From JARRNJ01 sp037385045 (GTDB lineage: Bacteria; Pseudomonadota; Gammaproteobacteria; JASBUN01): a DNA stretch of 46,360 nucleotides. How positions within the stretch are numbered: the stretch's first letter is position 1; every line of letters starts with the position of its first letter. Of this stretch, positions 25,700 to 35,002 are shown one piece after another. The DNA lies in the NCBI GenBank assembly GCA_037385045.1, contig JARRNJ010000006.1, forward strand, positions 1 to 46,360. The letters are read 5' to 3'. The notes under the pieces are model-generated. The model was not told where the DNA came from. It was given only the letters and a program-made list of their open reading frames with translations, and made no database searches. Made by a program: the position numbers and the translations under genes.

Positions 25700-27067
25700 C
25701 TACTCATTGCCTCCCTGCTCCCGAATATCCGCCGACATTGCCCGGTCCAAAAGCACGACCGGGTGCACGACTTCCAGAGGTCGCCCTCGCGCCTCCAGCC
25801 CCGCCGCCAGGTGCAATGCGCAACCGAAATTGGAGCTGGCAATGATATCCGTCTGTTCGTCCACCAATCGGGACAGCGCCTCGTCCCGCAGGCGTTCGGC
25901 CGCGTCCGGATCGGTGAACATGTGGGTTCCCGCCGCACCGCAACACCCTTGGCCCTGACCCTTGTCGATCAACATGATACCGGGAATCCGGCGCAAAAGC
26001 CTGCCAGGTGCGCCGCCCCGCCGCAATACGTTCTCCAGCGTGCACGGCGTGTGGAGCGCCACGTGGCGCTCCAGCGGCGACAGCGAGACATGTTCCGGCC
26101 ACTCCAGGCCGGCCAGGTAGTCGTTGATATCCAGCACCGCCGGACCGGCGCGCCAGGCCTGCCGCGCTTTGTCATCGAGATCCTCGGCGTCTCCGTAGCG
26201 GGCCAGCACCGCCCCACACCCGCTCGCCATGGTCACCACAGCGTCCACCGGCAACCGCGAAAAGGCTTCAACGTTGCGCGCAGCGGAGAGCCGGAACCCG
26301 TCCCGGCGCCCGCCGTGAAGATCCATGGCACCACAGCACGCCTGCGCCAGCGGCACATGGACAGAAACCCCCAGCCGGTTGAGCACCCGGATGCCGGCTT
26401 CCAGCGCCGGCCGGTCCATCACGTTGGCCATACACCCGGTGAACAAGCCCACCCGGGCGCGTTCGCTGCCCGACGCCGGATACCATGGTTTCCAGCCTTG
26501 ACGCCACGAAACGTGTGGCAGCAGGCGGTCGGAACGGGTCAAGCCGAACCATTCCAACACCGGCGTGGCCCGCAACAACCGCTGCAGCCCGCTGGCCTGA
26601 TAGGCCGCCAGCAGCCGCCCCGCCATGGAAAACCGCCCCCGGCGCCGCGCCAGCCAGGCCAACCACCGGTCCCAGCGCCGTGACCCGGCGGCGGCATGGG
26701 CCGATCCCTCCTCCACGAGGGCGCGGGCGGCATCGATGATCCGACCATAGGGCACGTTGGCGGGGCAAATGCGCTCGCAGGCCAGGCAACTCAGGCAATG
26801 GTCGAGATGCAACTCCAGATTGGCGGAATCCGCCAACCGGCCCTCCGCCAGGGCCCGCGCCAGGGCGATGCGACCACGGGGTGATTCGGGCTCCATCCGG
26901 TGCTGCCGGTAGGTCGGGCAGACCGGCAGGCACATGCCGCACGCCACGCAGGTATCCGCATCCCGCACGATCCGGGCGACGAGATCCCGGGGCTCCGGAG
27001 CATCCGCGCCGACGTTCGCGCCCGGTTGCCGTTTGGTAAGCCCCAACACCGATCCATCCTGCCGCAT
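25700..27067 (-). CDS. glcF: Glycolate oxidase iron-sulfur subunit (GlcF-like)
   Basis: A 455-residue protein with two N-terminal 4Fe-4S motifs. These are C40-x2-C43-x2-C46-x3-C50-P (DTCVACGMCLPVCP) and C91-x2-C94-x2-C97-x3-C101-P (CLSCLACERICP). Two CCG domains follow, LFTGCMANVMD with ACCGAMDLHGGR and HTPCTLENVLR with GCCGAAGTHMF. This is the architecture of GlcF, which passes electrons from glycolate oxidase to the quinone pool. The partner flavoprotein genes glcD and glcE are not adjacent; instead it sits between rfaH and gmhA. Another role for a CCG-domain electron carrier is therefore possible. Confidence 0.82.
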   Translation of the reverse strand: MRQDGSVLGLTKRQPGANVGADAPEPRDLVARIVRDADTCVACGMCLPVCPTYRQHRMEPESPRGRIALARALAEGRLADSANLELHLDHCLSCLACERICPANVPYGRIIDAARALVEEGSAHAAAGSRRWDRWLAWLARRRGRFSMAGRLLAAYQASGLQRLLRATPVLEWFGLTRSDRLLPHVSWRQGWKPWYPASGSERARVGLFTGCMANVMDRPALEAGIRVLNRLGVSVHVPLAQACCGAMDLHGGRRDGFRLSAARNVEAFSRLPVDAVVTMASGCGAVLARYGDAEDLDDKARQAWRAGPAVLDINDYLAGLEWPEHVSLSPLERHVALHTPCTLENVLRRGGAPGRLLRRIPGIMLIDKGQGQGCCGAAGTHMFTDPDAAERLRDEALSRLVDEQTDIIASSNFGCALHLAAGLEARGRPLEVVHPVVLLDRAMSADIREQGGNE

Positions 27068-27214
27068 AACCTATCAAAGATATCATGGATCGACGCCGCG
27101 ATCCCGCTCGCGAAGGGTGCGAGACGGGCGGCATCGAACTCGCCTCCGGTTTCAGGGAAATCACGCAGATTTGCGCGAAAAAATGCCAGCGGGCCATCAC
27201 CGCCGGACGGGGAT

Positions 27215-27751
27215 TCAGGGCACCGGCTCCAGCTGCCCCACCGGCACGCTGACCATGGCTGCTTTGCCGGCCACATGCAACAACACCGCCACCCGCTCCT
27301 TTCCGGTCCGCGCCTGGCAAATCCCGGTGTAACCCGCCATGACGCCGTCGACAATGCGCACCGCGTCGCCCGCGCCGATCTCGCGCCGGGGCAGTTCATG
27401 CACCCCGTCCACATCGGCGTGCTGGCGCAAGGTCTCGATCAGTTCGAGCGGAATACGCGCCGGGCGCTGGCCGAAGTACACCAGGCCGCTGACGCCCACG
27501 GTGGAACGGATCGGACCCCAATCGTCCGTGACCTGGTCCAGGCGCACGAACAAATAGCGCGGAAACATCGCCTCGATCACGGGTCGATAGGCACCCCGCA
27601 GCCGGCGGCGGGTGCGGATCAACGGCAGGTAGCTCTCGTAGCCCTGGCGGAGCAGATTTTCATCGGCCAGACGCTCCTGTCGCGGCTTGGAGTACACCAG
27701 GTACCAGTACCGGTTGAGGATCGATTCCTGATTGGCTGCGGGTGCCGACAC
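27215..27751 (-). CDS. rfaH: Transcription antiterminator RfaH (NusG paralog)
   Basis: A 178-residue NusG-like protein. The N-terminal NGN domain has RYWYLVYSKPRQERLADENL and MFPRYLFVRLD. The C-terminal KOW segment has GAGDAVRIVDGVMAGYTGIC. RfaH binds paused RNA polymerase at ops sites and carries it through long operons, often for LPS, capsule or pili. The start is set at a GTG (27751) because GGAGAG lies six bases upstream and the length then fits the family; a GTG at 27814 would add 21 unlikely residues. Downstream genes on the same strand include gmhA, the epimerase gene and galU. No GGCGGTAG ops core was found by eye in this window. Confidence 0.85.
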   Translation of the reverse strand: MSAPAANQESILNRYWYLVYSKPRQERLADENLLRQGYESYLPLIRTRRRLRGAYRPVIEAMFPRYLFVRLDQVTDDWGPIRSTVGVSGLVYFGQRPARIPLELIETLRQHADVDGVHELPRREIGAGDAVRIVDGVMAGYTGICQARTGKERVAVLLHVAGKAAMVSVPVGQLEPVP

Positions 27752-27884
27752 GACTTGCTCTCCAACGTGGATCAGCCCACTAGATCGGCCCCGCACCGCG
27801 ACCGCTTTAGCCACGACGGGCCCCGGTACATCCGGTTGCGGCCGGCTCGGCGGCGCCCCGGCAACCAGGGCGCCGCCTGCCCCG

Positions 27885-28163
27885 CTAGCGGGACTTCGGT
27901 TTTCCGATGCGGATGGAATCCCGGTTCATCTCGATGGTCCGGGTCCCGATACCCTTCACCATAGCCAAATCGTCGGCCGACTTAAAGGGACCATGCGCAT
28001 GGCGATAGGCGACGATGGCCTGGGCCTTCTGCTGCCCCACGCCCTTGAGCGCCGCGGCAATCGCCTCGGCATTGGCGCTGTTGATATCCACGGGACCGGC
28101 ATACGCCGTGAGAGAACCTGCCGCAACCAGGCATGCAAGAACGAGAATGCGGAAAAATCGCAT
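27885..28163 (-). CDS. ComEA-like helix-hairpin-helix exported protein
   Basis: A 92-residue protein with a signal peptide (MRFFRILVLACLVAAGSLTAYA) followed by two helix-hairpin-helix motifs. PVDINSANAEAIAAALKGVGQQKAQAI and FKSADDLAMVKGIGTRTIE are typical of the ComEA C-terminal domain. Short ComEA-like proteins bind double-stranded DNA in the periplasm and in some bacteria take part in DNA uptake. A strong AAGGAGG precedes the start at 28163, which excludes the longer upstream frame. It lies between pyrF and rfaH, a position I also recall in related gammaproteobacteria. Confidence 0.87.
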   Translation of the reverse strand: MRFFRILVLACLVAAGSLTAYAGPVDINSANAEAIAAALKGVGQQKAQAIVAYRHAHGPFKSADDLAMVKGIGTRTIEMNRDSIRIGKPKSR

Positions 28164-28291
28164 GAGTGCCTCCTTTCGAGTATTGCTCCCTGTGTATTCC
28201 GGGGCGCTGCCCGCGCTCCGGCTCGCGGTGGGCGCCGCCCCCGGCGGACCGCTCAACCACCCCGTCGATGATACCGAACCGTGCCCTCGTT

Positions 28292-29011
28292 TCAAGCCGC
28301 GATTTCGCGGTTCAGCGCCACCAGCGACGCCAGTGGATCCTGCGCCTGGGTGACCGGGCGCCCCACCACCAGATAGTCGCTCCCGGCCCGGATGGCGTCT
28401 CCCGGAGTCATCACCCGTTTCTGGTCACTGCGTTCGGACCCGCCCGGGCGAATTCCGGGGGTAACCAGCACGAATCCCGCCCCGCGGCCGGCCCGAAGAC
28501 CCGCCGCTTCCCGCGCCGAACACACGACGCCGTCAAGCCCGCTGGACTGCGCCAGCGCGGCCAGGCGCTCGACGTTGTCCGCCGGCGTTCCTGTCAAACC
28601 GATCTCGCCCAGGTCGGCCTCATCGAGGCTGGTCAGCACGGTCACGGCCACCAGCAGCGGACGGGTTCCGGAGGCCGACTCCAACGCCTGGCGCGCGGAC
28701 TCCATCATGCGTCGTCCTCCCAGGGCATGAACATTCAACATCCACACACCCAGATCCGCGGCCGCGGCGCAGGCGCGCGCCACCGTGTTGGGGATATCGT
28801 GAAACTTGAGATCCAGGAACACGTCGTAACCGGCGGCAACCAGCCCGGATACGAACTCAGGCCCGGCCCGGGTAAAGAGCTCTTTGCCCACCTTGACGCG
28901 GCACAGCGTCGGGTCGAGGCGCTCGACCAATGCCCGTGCCGCATCCGCATCGGCAAAATCCAACGCCACGATAATGCGCGGACCGGCCGGCCCTGTGCTG
29001 GGTTCACTCAC
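28292..29011 (-). CDS. pyrF: Orotidine 5'-phosphate decarboxylase PyrF
   Basis: About 239 residues; it catalyses the last step of UMP synthesis. Visible elements are IIVALDFADADAARALVERL, the substrate lysine in VKVGKELFTRAGP, the catalytic D-x-K-x-x-D box (DLKFHD in DVFLDLKFHDIPNTV), and the phosphate loop TPGIRPGG. A GTG at 29011 is chosen because a G-rich ribosome binding stretch lies about five bases before it; a TTG at 29017 in the same frame is possible. The start overlaps the end of lapB, so the two are translationally coupled, as in the usual lapA-lapB-pyrF order. Confidence 0.95.
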   Translation of the reverse strand: MSEPSTGPAGPRIIVALDFADADAARALVERLDPTLCRVKVGKELFTRAGPEFVSGLVAAGYDVFLDLKFHDIPNTVARACAAAADLGVWMLNVHALGGRRMMESARQALESASGTRPLLVAVTVLTSLDEADLGEIGLTGTPADNVERLAALAQSSGLDGVVCSAREAAGLRAGRGAGFVLVTPGIRPGGSERSDQKRVMTPGDAIRAGSDYLVVGRPVTQAQDPLASLVALNREIAA

Positions 29012-30173
29012 CGACAACCCCCCGTATTGGTTTGACGCTGTTCCAGGACTTGCAACTCGGACACTGCCAGTGCAGGACCTTGCCCGTGAAGCCGCACTTG
29101 TTGCATTCGTACACCGGGCGGCCTTCCAGGAGTTTGCTGGTCAGATCATGCAGAATCATCAGGTCCTCGCGGGCTTCGCCGACGCTGTGGCGCAGGCTCA
29201 GTTCGATCAGCCAATTGAGTCCGCGCACCGACGGCCGCTTGCGCAGCTGCTGGGTGATGAATTCGAGCGCCGGGCGCTCGCCCTGCTCGTCGCGGATGCG
29301 CTCGGCCAGCGCCAGCGCCGGCGAAATGCCGCGGTAACGATCGAGTACATCGTGGAGAAAGCTCATCAATGCGCCCGGGCTACCCGTTTGCCGATAGCAC
29401 TCCTCCAGCGGTTCGATGATTTCGGGGGTAAAATCGATATCCTGCTCCGACACCCGTTTGTAGGCGCGTATCGCCGCTTTGAAGTCCCCCTTTTTCTCTT
29501 CCCACCTGCCGAGCAGAATACTGGCCCGTACGCAGTCCCGGTCGTAAGACAGCGCCCGGCGGATCATTTGCAGCTCAAGGGTCGGATCGCTCTCATGGCC
29601 GGCGCGCTCGGCCAGCTCGCAGTAGTATTGGGCGATCACCTCGTTCATGGCGCGCCCCGAGCCTTCCTGCAAGCGCCGGCAGATGGCAATGGCCTGTTCC
29701 CAGTCCTGTTCCTGCTGGTAGATGTCCACCAGGTGCTCCAATGCCCGCTCGGTATGCAGAGCCAGATCGATCAGCTCCAGAAACAGGCTCTCGGCCCGGT
29801 CGAACAGACCGGCGCGCATGTAGTCCTCGCCGAGCTCCAGCAACGCCTGTGCGCGTTGGTCGCGGCTCAGCGTCGGACGGGCGATGAGATTCTGATGGAT
29901 GCGGATGGCGCGATCGACCTCGCCGCGACGGCGAAACAGGTTGCCAAGTGCCAGATGGGTCTCGACCGTTTCGCTGTCGATCTCCACCATCTTGATGAAG
30001 ACCTCGATGGCCTTGTCGGGCTGTTCGTTCAGGAGGTAGTTCAAACCCCGGAAGTAATCGGAGCTGAGATCCTTCTTGTGCTGGCGGGCGTGCTCGTCCC
30101 GTGCGCTGCGTCTGGCGGCGAACCACCCCGAAGCGGCGGCTACGGGCAGCAACAGCCAGAGCAGCTCCAGCAT
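29004..30173 (-). CDS. lapB: Lipopolysaccharide assembly protein LapB (YciM)
   Basis: A 389-residue protein, the same length as E. coli LapB. It has one N-terminal transmembrane anchor (about residues 1-20), nine or so TPR units starting at YFRGLNYLLNEQPDKAIEVF, and a C-terminal rubredoxin-like metal knuckle. The four ligands are C357, C360, C371 and C374 (YECNKCGF and QCPSCKSW). LapB works with FtsH to control degradation of LpxC and so balances LPS synthesis. The start at 30173 shares one base with the lapA stop (TGATG), which fixes it against longer upstream frames. The order lapA-lapB-pyrF is conserved in gammaproteobacteria. Confidence 0.95.
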   Translation of the reverse strand: MLELLWLLLPVAAASGWFAARRSARDEHARQHKKDLSSDYFRGLNYLLNEQPDKAIEVFIKMVEIDSETVETHLALGNLFRRRGEVDRAIRIHQNLIARPTLSRDQRAQALLELGEDYMRAGLFDRAESLFLELIDLALHTERALEHLVDIYQQEQDWEQAIAICRRLQEGSGRAMNEVIAQYYCELAERAGHESDPTLELQMIRRALSYDRDCVRASILLGRWEEKKGDFKAAIRAYKRVSEQDIDFTPEIIEPLEECYRQTGSPGALMSFLHDVLDRYRGISPALALAERIRDEQGERPALEFITQQLRKRPSVRGLNWLIELSLRHSVGEAREDLMILHDLTSKLLEGRPVYECNKCGFTGKVLHWQCPSCKSWNSVKPIRGVVGE

Positions 30174-30466
30174 CAGTGGACGTCCTTGATCGGCAGGTTG
30201 CGCAGGTTCATGACCTCTTTTTCGGCCAGCGTTGCCTCGCGCCTCAGCCTGCGGTTTTCCCGTTTCAGGCGCACGACCATGCCGAGGCTGGCGATCACCC
30301 CCAACAGCGCCCCTCCGGCGAACGCGACCACCAGTGTCAGTGACAGCGGGATCTCGCGGGTTCCAAAATAGTAATTGAGATCCACCACGTTGGCATTCAG
30401 CACGGCGAACGCGGCGCCAATGGCGACGATCAACAGCGAAAGGACCAGCAACAGAATGCGCCTCAT
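30173..30466 (-). CDS. lapA: Lipopolysaccharide assembly protein LapA (DUF1049)
   Basis: A 97-residue inner membrane protein with two transmembrane helices (about residues 3-22 and 43-65). The short loop between them contains NANVVDLNYYFG, typical of the family. A basic coiled-coil tail (LKRENRRLRREATLAEKEV) faces the cytoplasm. It is paired with LapB in LPS regulation. The stop overlaps the lapB start by one base, so translation is coupled. About 230 bases without a clear gene separate it from ihfB. Confidence 0.92.
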   Translation of the reverse strand: MRRILLLVLSLLIVAIGAAFAVLNANVVDLNYYFGTREIPLSLTLVVAFAGGALLGVIASLGMVVRLKRENRRLRREATLAEKEVMNLRNLPIKDVH

Positions 30467-30698
30467 ACCTATCCCCCAGGTAACAGGACTGCGCCACGCC
30501 AGCGCAGCCGACGCCCACCGGCCCGAGCAGGCACGGTATCAGGCTTTGGACGAATGATAGCCCAGCACGGCTCGACGACGCACGCCGACGGCACGTAACA
30601 ACGACAGGCTCCGGCCGCTGGCCGGTATGAATGAAACAAACGATGAAAGCGACGGCGGACCCGTTGAACAACGGACCCGGTAACGGCCGGACCGTGGT

Positions 30699-31016
30699 TC
30701 AGCCGGAACTGCTCTGGATCTCCGGAGCGTGTTCGCGACCCTCGTTGACCCGCTCGCGCAGTTCCTTTCCGGGTTTGAAATGGGGGACGTACTTGCCGGG
30801 CAACGCCACCGAATCGCCGGTCTTTGGATTACGGCCTACGCGCGGCGGACGAAAGTGAAGTGAAAAACTGCCGAACCCGCGGATTTCGATTCGGTTGCCC
30901 GTCGCCAGAGCCTGACTCATTTGCTCAAGTAAACTCTTCACGGCCAACTCGACATCCTTATATGCCAGGTGGCTTTCCTTTCTTGCGAGAGACTCGATCA
31001 GTTCTGACTTTGTCAT
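30699..31016 (-). CDS. ihfB: Integration host factor subunit beta
   Basis: A 105-residue DNA-bending protein of the HU/IHF family, which pairs with IhfA. It begins MTKSELIESLARKESHLAYKD, the usual IhfB N-terminus. The beta-ribbon arm carries GRNPKTGDSVALPGKYVPHFKPGKELRERV, including the intercalating proline in RNPKTG. It has a short C-terminal extension (EHAPEIQSSSG). It follows rpsA with a 112-bp gap, the standard gammaproteobacterial pair. The leader contains a GAGGCC/GGCCTC hairpin at 31045-31064 that could act in post-transcriptional control, though no T run follows. Confidence 0.96.
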   Translation of the reverse strand: MTKSELIESLARKESHLAYKDVELAVKSLLEQMSQALATGNRIEIRGFGSFSLHFRPPRVGRNPKTGDSVALPGKYVPHFKPGKELRERVNEGREHAPEIQSSSG

Positions 31017-31128
31017 TATCTTTTTTTCCTGCTTATCCGTTGAGGCCGAATCCCTGGCCTCATATCATGACCCACCCTGTCCAATACAGCAAGTGACGGA
31101 GCCGACGGCGGCCCCGCCGGAACGAGAC

Positions 31129-32808
31129 TCACTCGCCGCCGTCGTTATCCATCTGCTCCTTGAGAATATCGCCCAGCGAAGTGGTCCCGGTGCTCGAACC
31201 CCGGGTGTACTCCTCGACCACCTTGGCTTCTTCCTGGCGGTCTTTGGCTTTGATGGACAGTGAAATGGTGCGGTTCTTGCGATCCACGCCGAGGAACTTC
31301 GCCTCCACCTCGTCGCCTTCCTTGAGCATGCTGCGGGCGTCTTCGACGCGCTCCTCGGACAGCTCCGAGGCCCGCAGATAGCCCTCCACGCTGTCGGCCA
31401 GCTCGATCACGGCGCCCTTGGCGTCCACTTCCTTGACCGTGCCCGTGACGATGCTGCCCTTGGCATGCTCGGCGACGTAGTTGGAGAACGGATCCTTGTC
31501 CATCTGCTTGATGCCGAGCGAGATCCGCTCGCGCTCGGGATCGATGGCCAAAATCACGGTCTCCAGATCCTCGCCCTTCTTGTAATTGCGGATCGCTTCC
31601 TCGCCCGCGACATTCCAGGAGATGTCGGACAGGTGGACCAGGCCGTCGATACCGCCGTCGAGGCCGACGAAAATGCCGAAATCGGTGATCGACTTGATCT
31701 TGCCCGTAACCCGGTCGCCCTTGTTATGAGTGGCCGCGAACGTCTCCCACGGATTGGCCTGGCACTGTTTCATGCCCAGCGAAATGCGGCGGCGCTCCTC
31801 GTCGATGTCGAGCACCATCACCTCGACCTCCTGGCCGATGTGCACCACCTTGGAAGGATTGACGTTCTTGTTGGTCCAATCCATTTCGGAGACGTGCACC
31901 AGGCCTTCGACGCCGTCCTCGATTTCCACGAAACAGCCGTAATCGGCGATGTTGGTGATCTTGCCGAACAGGCGCGAATTGACCGGATAGCGGCGGGAAA
32001 TGTCGACCCACGGATCCTCGCCCAGCTGCTTCAAACCCAGCGACACGCGGTTGCGCTCGCGATCGAACTTCAGCACCTTGACTTCGATCTCATCGCCCAC
32101 GTTGACCACTTCCGACGGATGCTTGATCCGCTTCCAGGCCATGTCGGTGATGTGCAGCAGGCCGTCGATGCCGCCCAGATCGACGAAGGCGCCGTAGTCG
32201 GTAAGGTTCTTGACCACGCCGGTGACGACGTTGCCTTCCTGCAGGTTCTTCAACAGCTCCTCGCGCTCGGCGCTGTATTCCTTCTCCACCACCGCGCGGC
32301 GCGAAACCACGACGTTGTTGCGCTGGCGGTCGAGCTTGATGACCTTGAATTCCAGATCCTTGCCTTCGAGATAGGTGGCGTCGCGTACCGGACGCACATC
32401 CACCAGAGAGCCGGGCAGGAACGCGCGGATATCGTTGATGGCGACCGTGAACCCGCCCTTGACCTTGCCGTCGATCACTCCGGTGACGACCTCGTCGGCC
32501 TCATAGGCCTCCTCGAGCTTCTTCCAGGCCCGGGCACGCTTGGCCTTCTCCCGCGACAGGCGGGTCTCGCCGAAGCCGTCCTCCACGGCGTCCAATGCCA
32601 CTTCCACCTCGTCGCCGACGTTGATCTCCAGTTCGCCGCTGTCGGTGTAGAACTGCTGGATCGGGATCACGCCTTCGGACTTGAGCCCCGCGTTTACCAC
32701 CACCACGTCGGGACGGACTTCCACCACAGTGCCCATGAGAATCGCACCGGGGCGCATCTCTTTCTGCTCGAGACTCTCTTCAAATAGTTGTGCAAAACTT
32801 TCGGTCAT
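31129..32808 (-). CDS. rpsA: Ribosomal protein S1
   Basis: A 559-residue protein with six S1 RNA-binding repeats, as in E. coli (557). Repeats are seen at about residues 20-86, 104-170, 190-260, 275-345, 362-432 and 449-518. Examples are GAFVDLGGIDGLLHITDMAW, GCFVEIEDGVEGLVHVSEMDW and GIFVGLDGGIDGLVHLSDISW. S1 brings mRNA to the 30S subunit. The gene lies between cmk and ihfB, the normal order. The long leader fits known autogenous control of rpsA, but no specific element was identified. Confidence 0.98.
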   Translation of the reverse strand: MTESFAQLFEESLEQKEMRPGAILMGTVVEVRPDVVVVNAGLKSEGVIPIQQFYTDSGELEINVGDEVEVALDAVEDGFGETRLSREKAKRARAWKKLEEAYEADEVVTGVIDGKVKGGFTVAINDIRAFLPGSLVDVRPVRDATYLEGKDLEFKVIKLDRQRNNVVVSRRAVVEKEYSAEREELLKNLQEGNVVTGVVKNLTDYGAFVDLGGIDGLLHITDMAWKRIKHPSEVVNVGDEIEVKVLKFDRERNRVSLGLKQLGEDPWVDISRRYPVNSRLFGKITNIADYGCFVEIEDGVEGLVHVSEMDWTNKNVNPSKVVHIGQEVEVMVLDIDEERRRISLGMKQCQANPWETFAATHNKGDRVTGKIKSITDFGIFVGLDGGIDGLVHLSDISWNVAGEEAIRNYKKGEDLETVILAIDPERERISLGIKQMDKDPFSNYVAEHAKGSIVTGTVKEVDAKGAVIELADSVEGYLRASELSEERVEDARSMLKEGDEVEAKFLGVDRKNRTISLSIKAKDRQEEAKVVEEYTRGSSTGTTSLGDILKEQMDNDGGE

Positions 32809-32925
32809 CGGTTTTTAGTTCCCAAGCCCGCCATGCGGACTTAACGTTTTCTGCGGCAACTGACGCTCGGCCCGCCGCAGGTCGGTGTGGTAGGACCGTG
32901 TTCCGGCGGCCATCCGGAGCGACGG

Positions 32926-33633
32926 TCATTCTTTACGCTTCCCGCCGGCGATGGCAGTGTCGTGCTGCGCCAACGCCAGCACCCGCTGCACCACCGAGTC
33001 GACGTCCACCCCGGTCGTATCCACCGTGATGGCATCGGCTGCCGGCTTGAGCGGCGCCACGGGCCGGGAAGCGTCCCGTTGATCGCGTTCCGCGATCTCC
33101 CTCGAAAGGGCTGAAAGGCTAACATCTAATCCTTTTTGTTTCAACTGTTTATACCGCCTGCGCGCACGCTCCTCGGCGCTTGCCGTCAAATACACCTTGA
33201 GGTCGGCGTCAGGAAATACCACGGTGCCCATATCGCGGCCGTCGGCCACCAGTCCCGGGGGCTCGCGGAAGGCGCGCTGACGCGCCAGCAGCGCCTCCCG
33301 CACCTGCGGCAACGCCGCGATCCGGGATGCTGCCGCGCCGCACGCCTCGCTGCGGATGGCGTCGGTGACATCATCTCCCTCGAGCAGCACCCGGGTATCC
33401 TGATCGGCCTCGCCGGTGAACTGTGCGTCGAGATGCCCCGCCAGTGTCACCAGGGCATCTTCCTGTTCTAAATCAATAGCATGAGTTTCCGCAGCCAAGC
33501 CCACCAGGCGGTACAGGGCACCACTATCCAGCAAGTGCCAGCCCAGCCGGGCCGCGACCAGCCGCGAAATGGTGCCCTTGCCGGAGCCGCTCGGACCGTC
33601 GATCGCCAGCACGGGCACGTGTTGGTGGTTCAT
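32926..33633 (-). CDS. cmk: Cytidylate kinase Cmk
   Basis: A 235-residue kinase that phosphorylates CMP and dCMP. The P-loop GPSGSGKGT is at residues 13-21. GRDMGTVVFPDADLKVYLTASAEERARRRY and the LID-like RDQRDASRPVAPLKPA are typical. VDSVVQRVL forms the ending helix. The start at 33633 follows GGGGGAG on the minus strand; a longer frame begins inside aroA and is rejected. It is 28 bases downstream of aroA, so the two are likely one transcript with rpsA. Confidence 0.96.
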   Translation of the reverse strand: MNHQHVPVLAIDGPSGSGKGTISRLVAARLGWHLLDSGALYRLVGLAAETHAIDLEQEDALVTLAGHLDAQFTGEADQDTRVLLEGDDVTDAIRSEACGAAASRIAALPQVREALLARQRAFREPPGLVADGRDMGTVVFPDADLKVYLTASAEERARRRYKQLKQKGLDVSLSALSREIAERDQRDASRPVAPLKPAADAITVDTTGVDVDSVVQRVLALAQHDTAIAGGKRKE

Positions 33634-33661
33634 TCTGACTCCCCCCTGAAATGCCGACGGA

Positions 33662-34975
33662 TCAGTGATTGACGTGAATACCCAGTCCGGCCGCCGCGGC
33701 CAGCCCGGCAAAATCCGGGAACGACGTATCCACGTTGGCGCAATCCCGGACCGTCAGCGGTGCGCGGGCGCGCAGTGCGGCCATGGCAAACGCCATGGCG
33801 ATCCGGTGATCACCATGACTGTCGACACTGCCGCCGCCCAGGGATCCGCCCTCAATGACCATGCCGTCGGCCGTCGGCACGGCGCTAACCCCCAGGCTCT
33901 GCAGGCCATCGGCCATGACCTGAATCCGATCACTTTCCTTCACCCGCAGCTCTGCGGCGCCCGACAATCGCGTCTCGCCGTCGGCGCAGGCCGCCGCCAC
34001 GAACAGCGCCGGGAATTCGTCGATGGCCAGGGGCACCAGATGCTCGGGAATCCGGATGCCACGCAGCGGCGCGCAACGCACCCGGATGTCGGCCACCGGC
34101 TCGCCGCCGGCCTGGCGCGGGTTCAACAACTCGATGTCCGCGCCCATCAGGCGCAGGATGTCGATGACTCCGGTCCGCGTCGGGTTCACGCCCACATGCT
34201 CGAGCACCAGATCGGACTGCGGCGCAATGCTGGCGCCCACCAGAAAAAAGGCCGCCGACGAGATGTCGGCCGGAACCGCGATGGCGGTCGCCGTAAGGTG
34301 GCCGCCGCCCTCAACACACGCCGTCGCCCCCCGGCGCTCCACCGGATAGCCGAAGCCGGCCAGCATCCGCTCGGTGTGGTCCCGGGTCGGCGCCGGTTCG
34401 GTGACGCAGGTGCGGCCCTCGGCGTACAGGCCCGCCAGCAACAGGCACGACTTGACCTGGGCGCTGGCCACCGACATCCGGTAGTCGATGCCGTGCAGCG
34501 CACTCCGGCCGTTGATCCGCAACGGCGCGGTGCCGGCGGGCGTGGTTTCGATGCGCGCCCCCATTTCCGCAAGCGGCTCGGTGACGCGCCGCATGGGTCG
34601 GCGCGACAGCGAGGCGTCACCGGTGAGCACGGTGTCGAACGACTGGCCGGCCAGCAGCCCGGCCATCAGGCGCATGGAGGTACCGGAGTTGCCCAGGTAC
34701 AAGTCGCCATCGGGTTTGCGCAGACCGGTGCGGCCGACACCGTGGATCACCACGCGCCCGGCGTCCGGACCCTCGATGCGCACACCCATGGCGCGAAAGG
34801 CGCGCAGCGTCGCGAGGCTGTCCTCGCCCTGGAGAAACCCTTCGATCTCGGTGATGCCGTCGGCCAGCGCCCCGAGCATAATGGACCGGTGCGAAACGGA
34901 CTTGTCACCGGGCACGCGCACGCGGCCGTTCAGCCGACCGCCCACTTCAACCTCGAATTCGATTCGCTTGGCCAT
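33662..34975 (-). CDS. aroA: 5-enolpyruvylshikimate-3-phosphate synthase AroA
   Basis: A 437-residue EPSP synthase, the sixth step of the shikimate pathway. Active-site motifs are GDKSVSHRSIMLGA near the start (substrate lysine and serine), LYLGNSGTSMRLMAGLL, the first-domain arginine, RVKESDRI and DHRIAMAFAMAALRA. The GNSGTSMR motif has the SG-T type spacing common outside enterics. It starts 81 bases after the tyrA stop. In Pseudomonas tyrA and aroA are fused; here they are separate with a hairpin between. Confidence 0.97.
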   Translation of the reverse strand: MAKRIEFEVEVGGRLNGRVRVPGDKSVSHRSIMLGALADGITEIEGFLQGEDSLATLRAFRAMGVRIEGPDAGRVVIHGVGRTGLRKPDGDLYLGNSGTSMRLMAGLLAGQSFDTVLTGDASLSRRPMRRVTEPLAEMGARIETTPAGTAPLRINGRSALHGIDYRMSVASAQVKSCLLLAGLYAEGRTCVTEPAPTRDHTERMLAGFGYPVERRGATACVEGGGHLTATAIAVPADISSAAFFLVGASIAPQSDLVLEHVGVNPTRTGVIDILRLMGADIELLNPRQAGGEPVADIRVRCAPLRGIRIPEHLVPLAIDEFPALFVAAACADGETRLSGAAELRVKESDRIQVMADGLQSLGVSAVPTADGMVIEGGSLGGGSVDSHGDHRIAMAFAMAALRARAPLTVRDCANVDTSFPDFAGLAAAAGLGIHVNH

Positions 34976-35002
34976 CGTCGCTATCCACCAAACAAAAGCA
35001 CA

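Noticed and set aside
31017..31128. The hairpin in the ihfB leader as an intrinsic terminator of rpsA
   Set aside because: The stem GAGGCC/GGCCTC is followed by an A-rich, not T-rich, tract in the direction of transcription.
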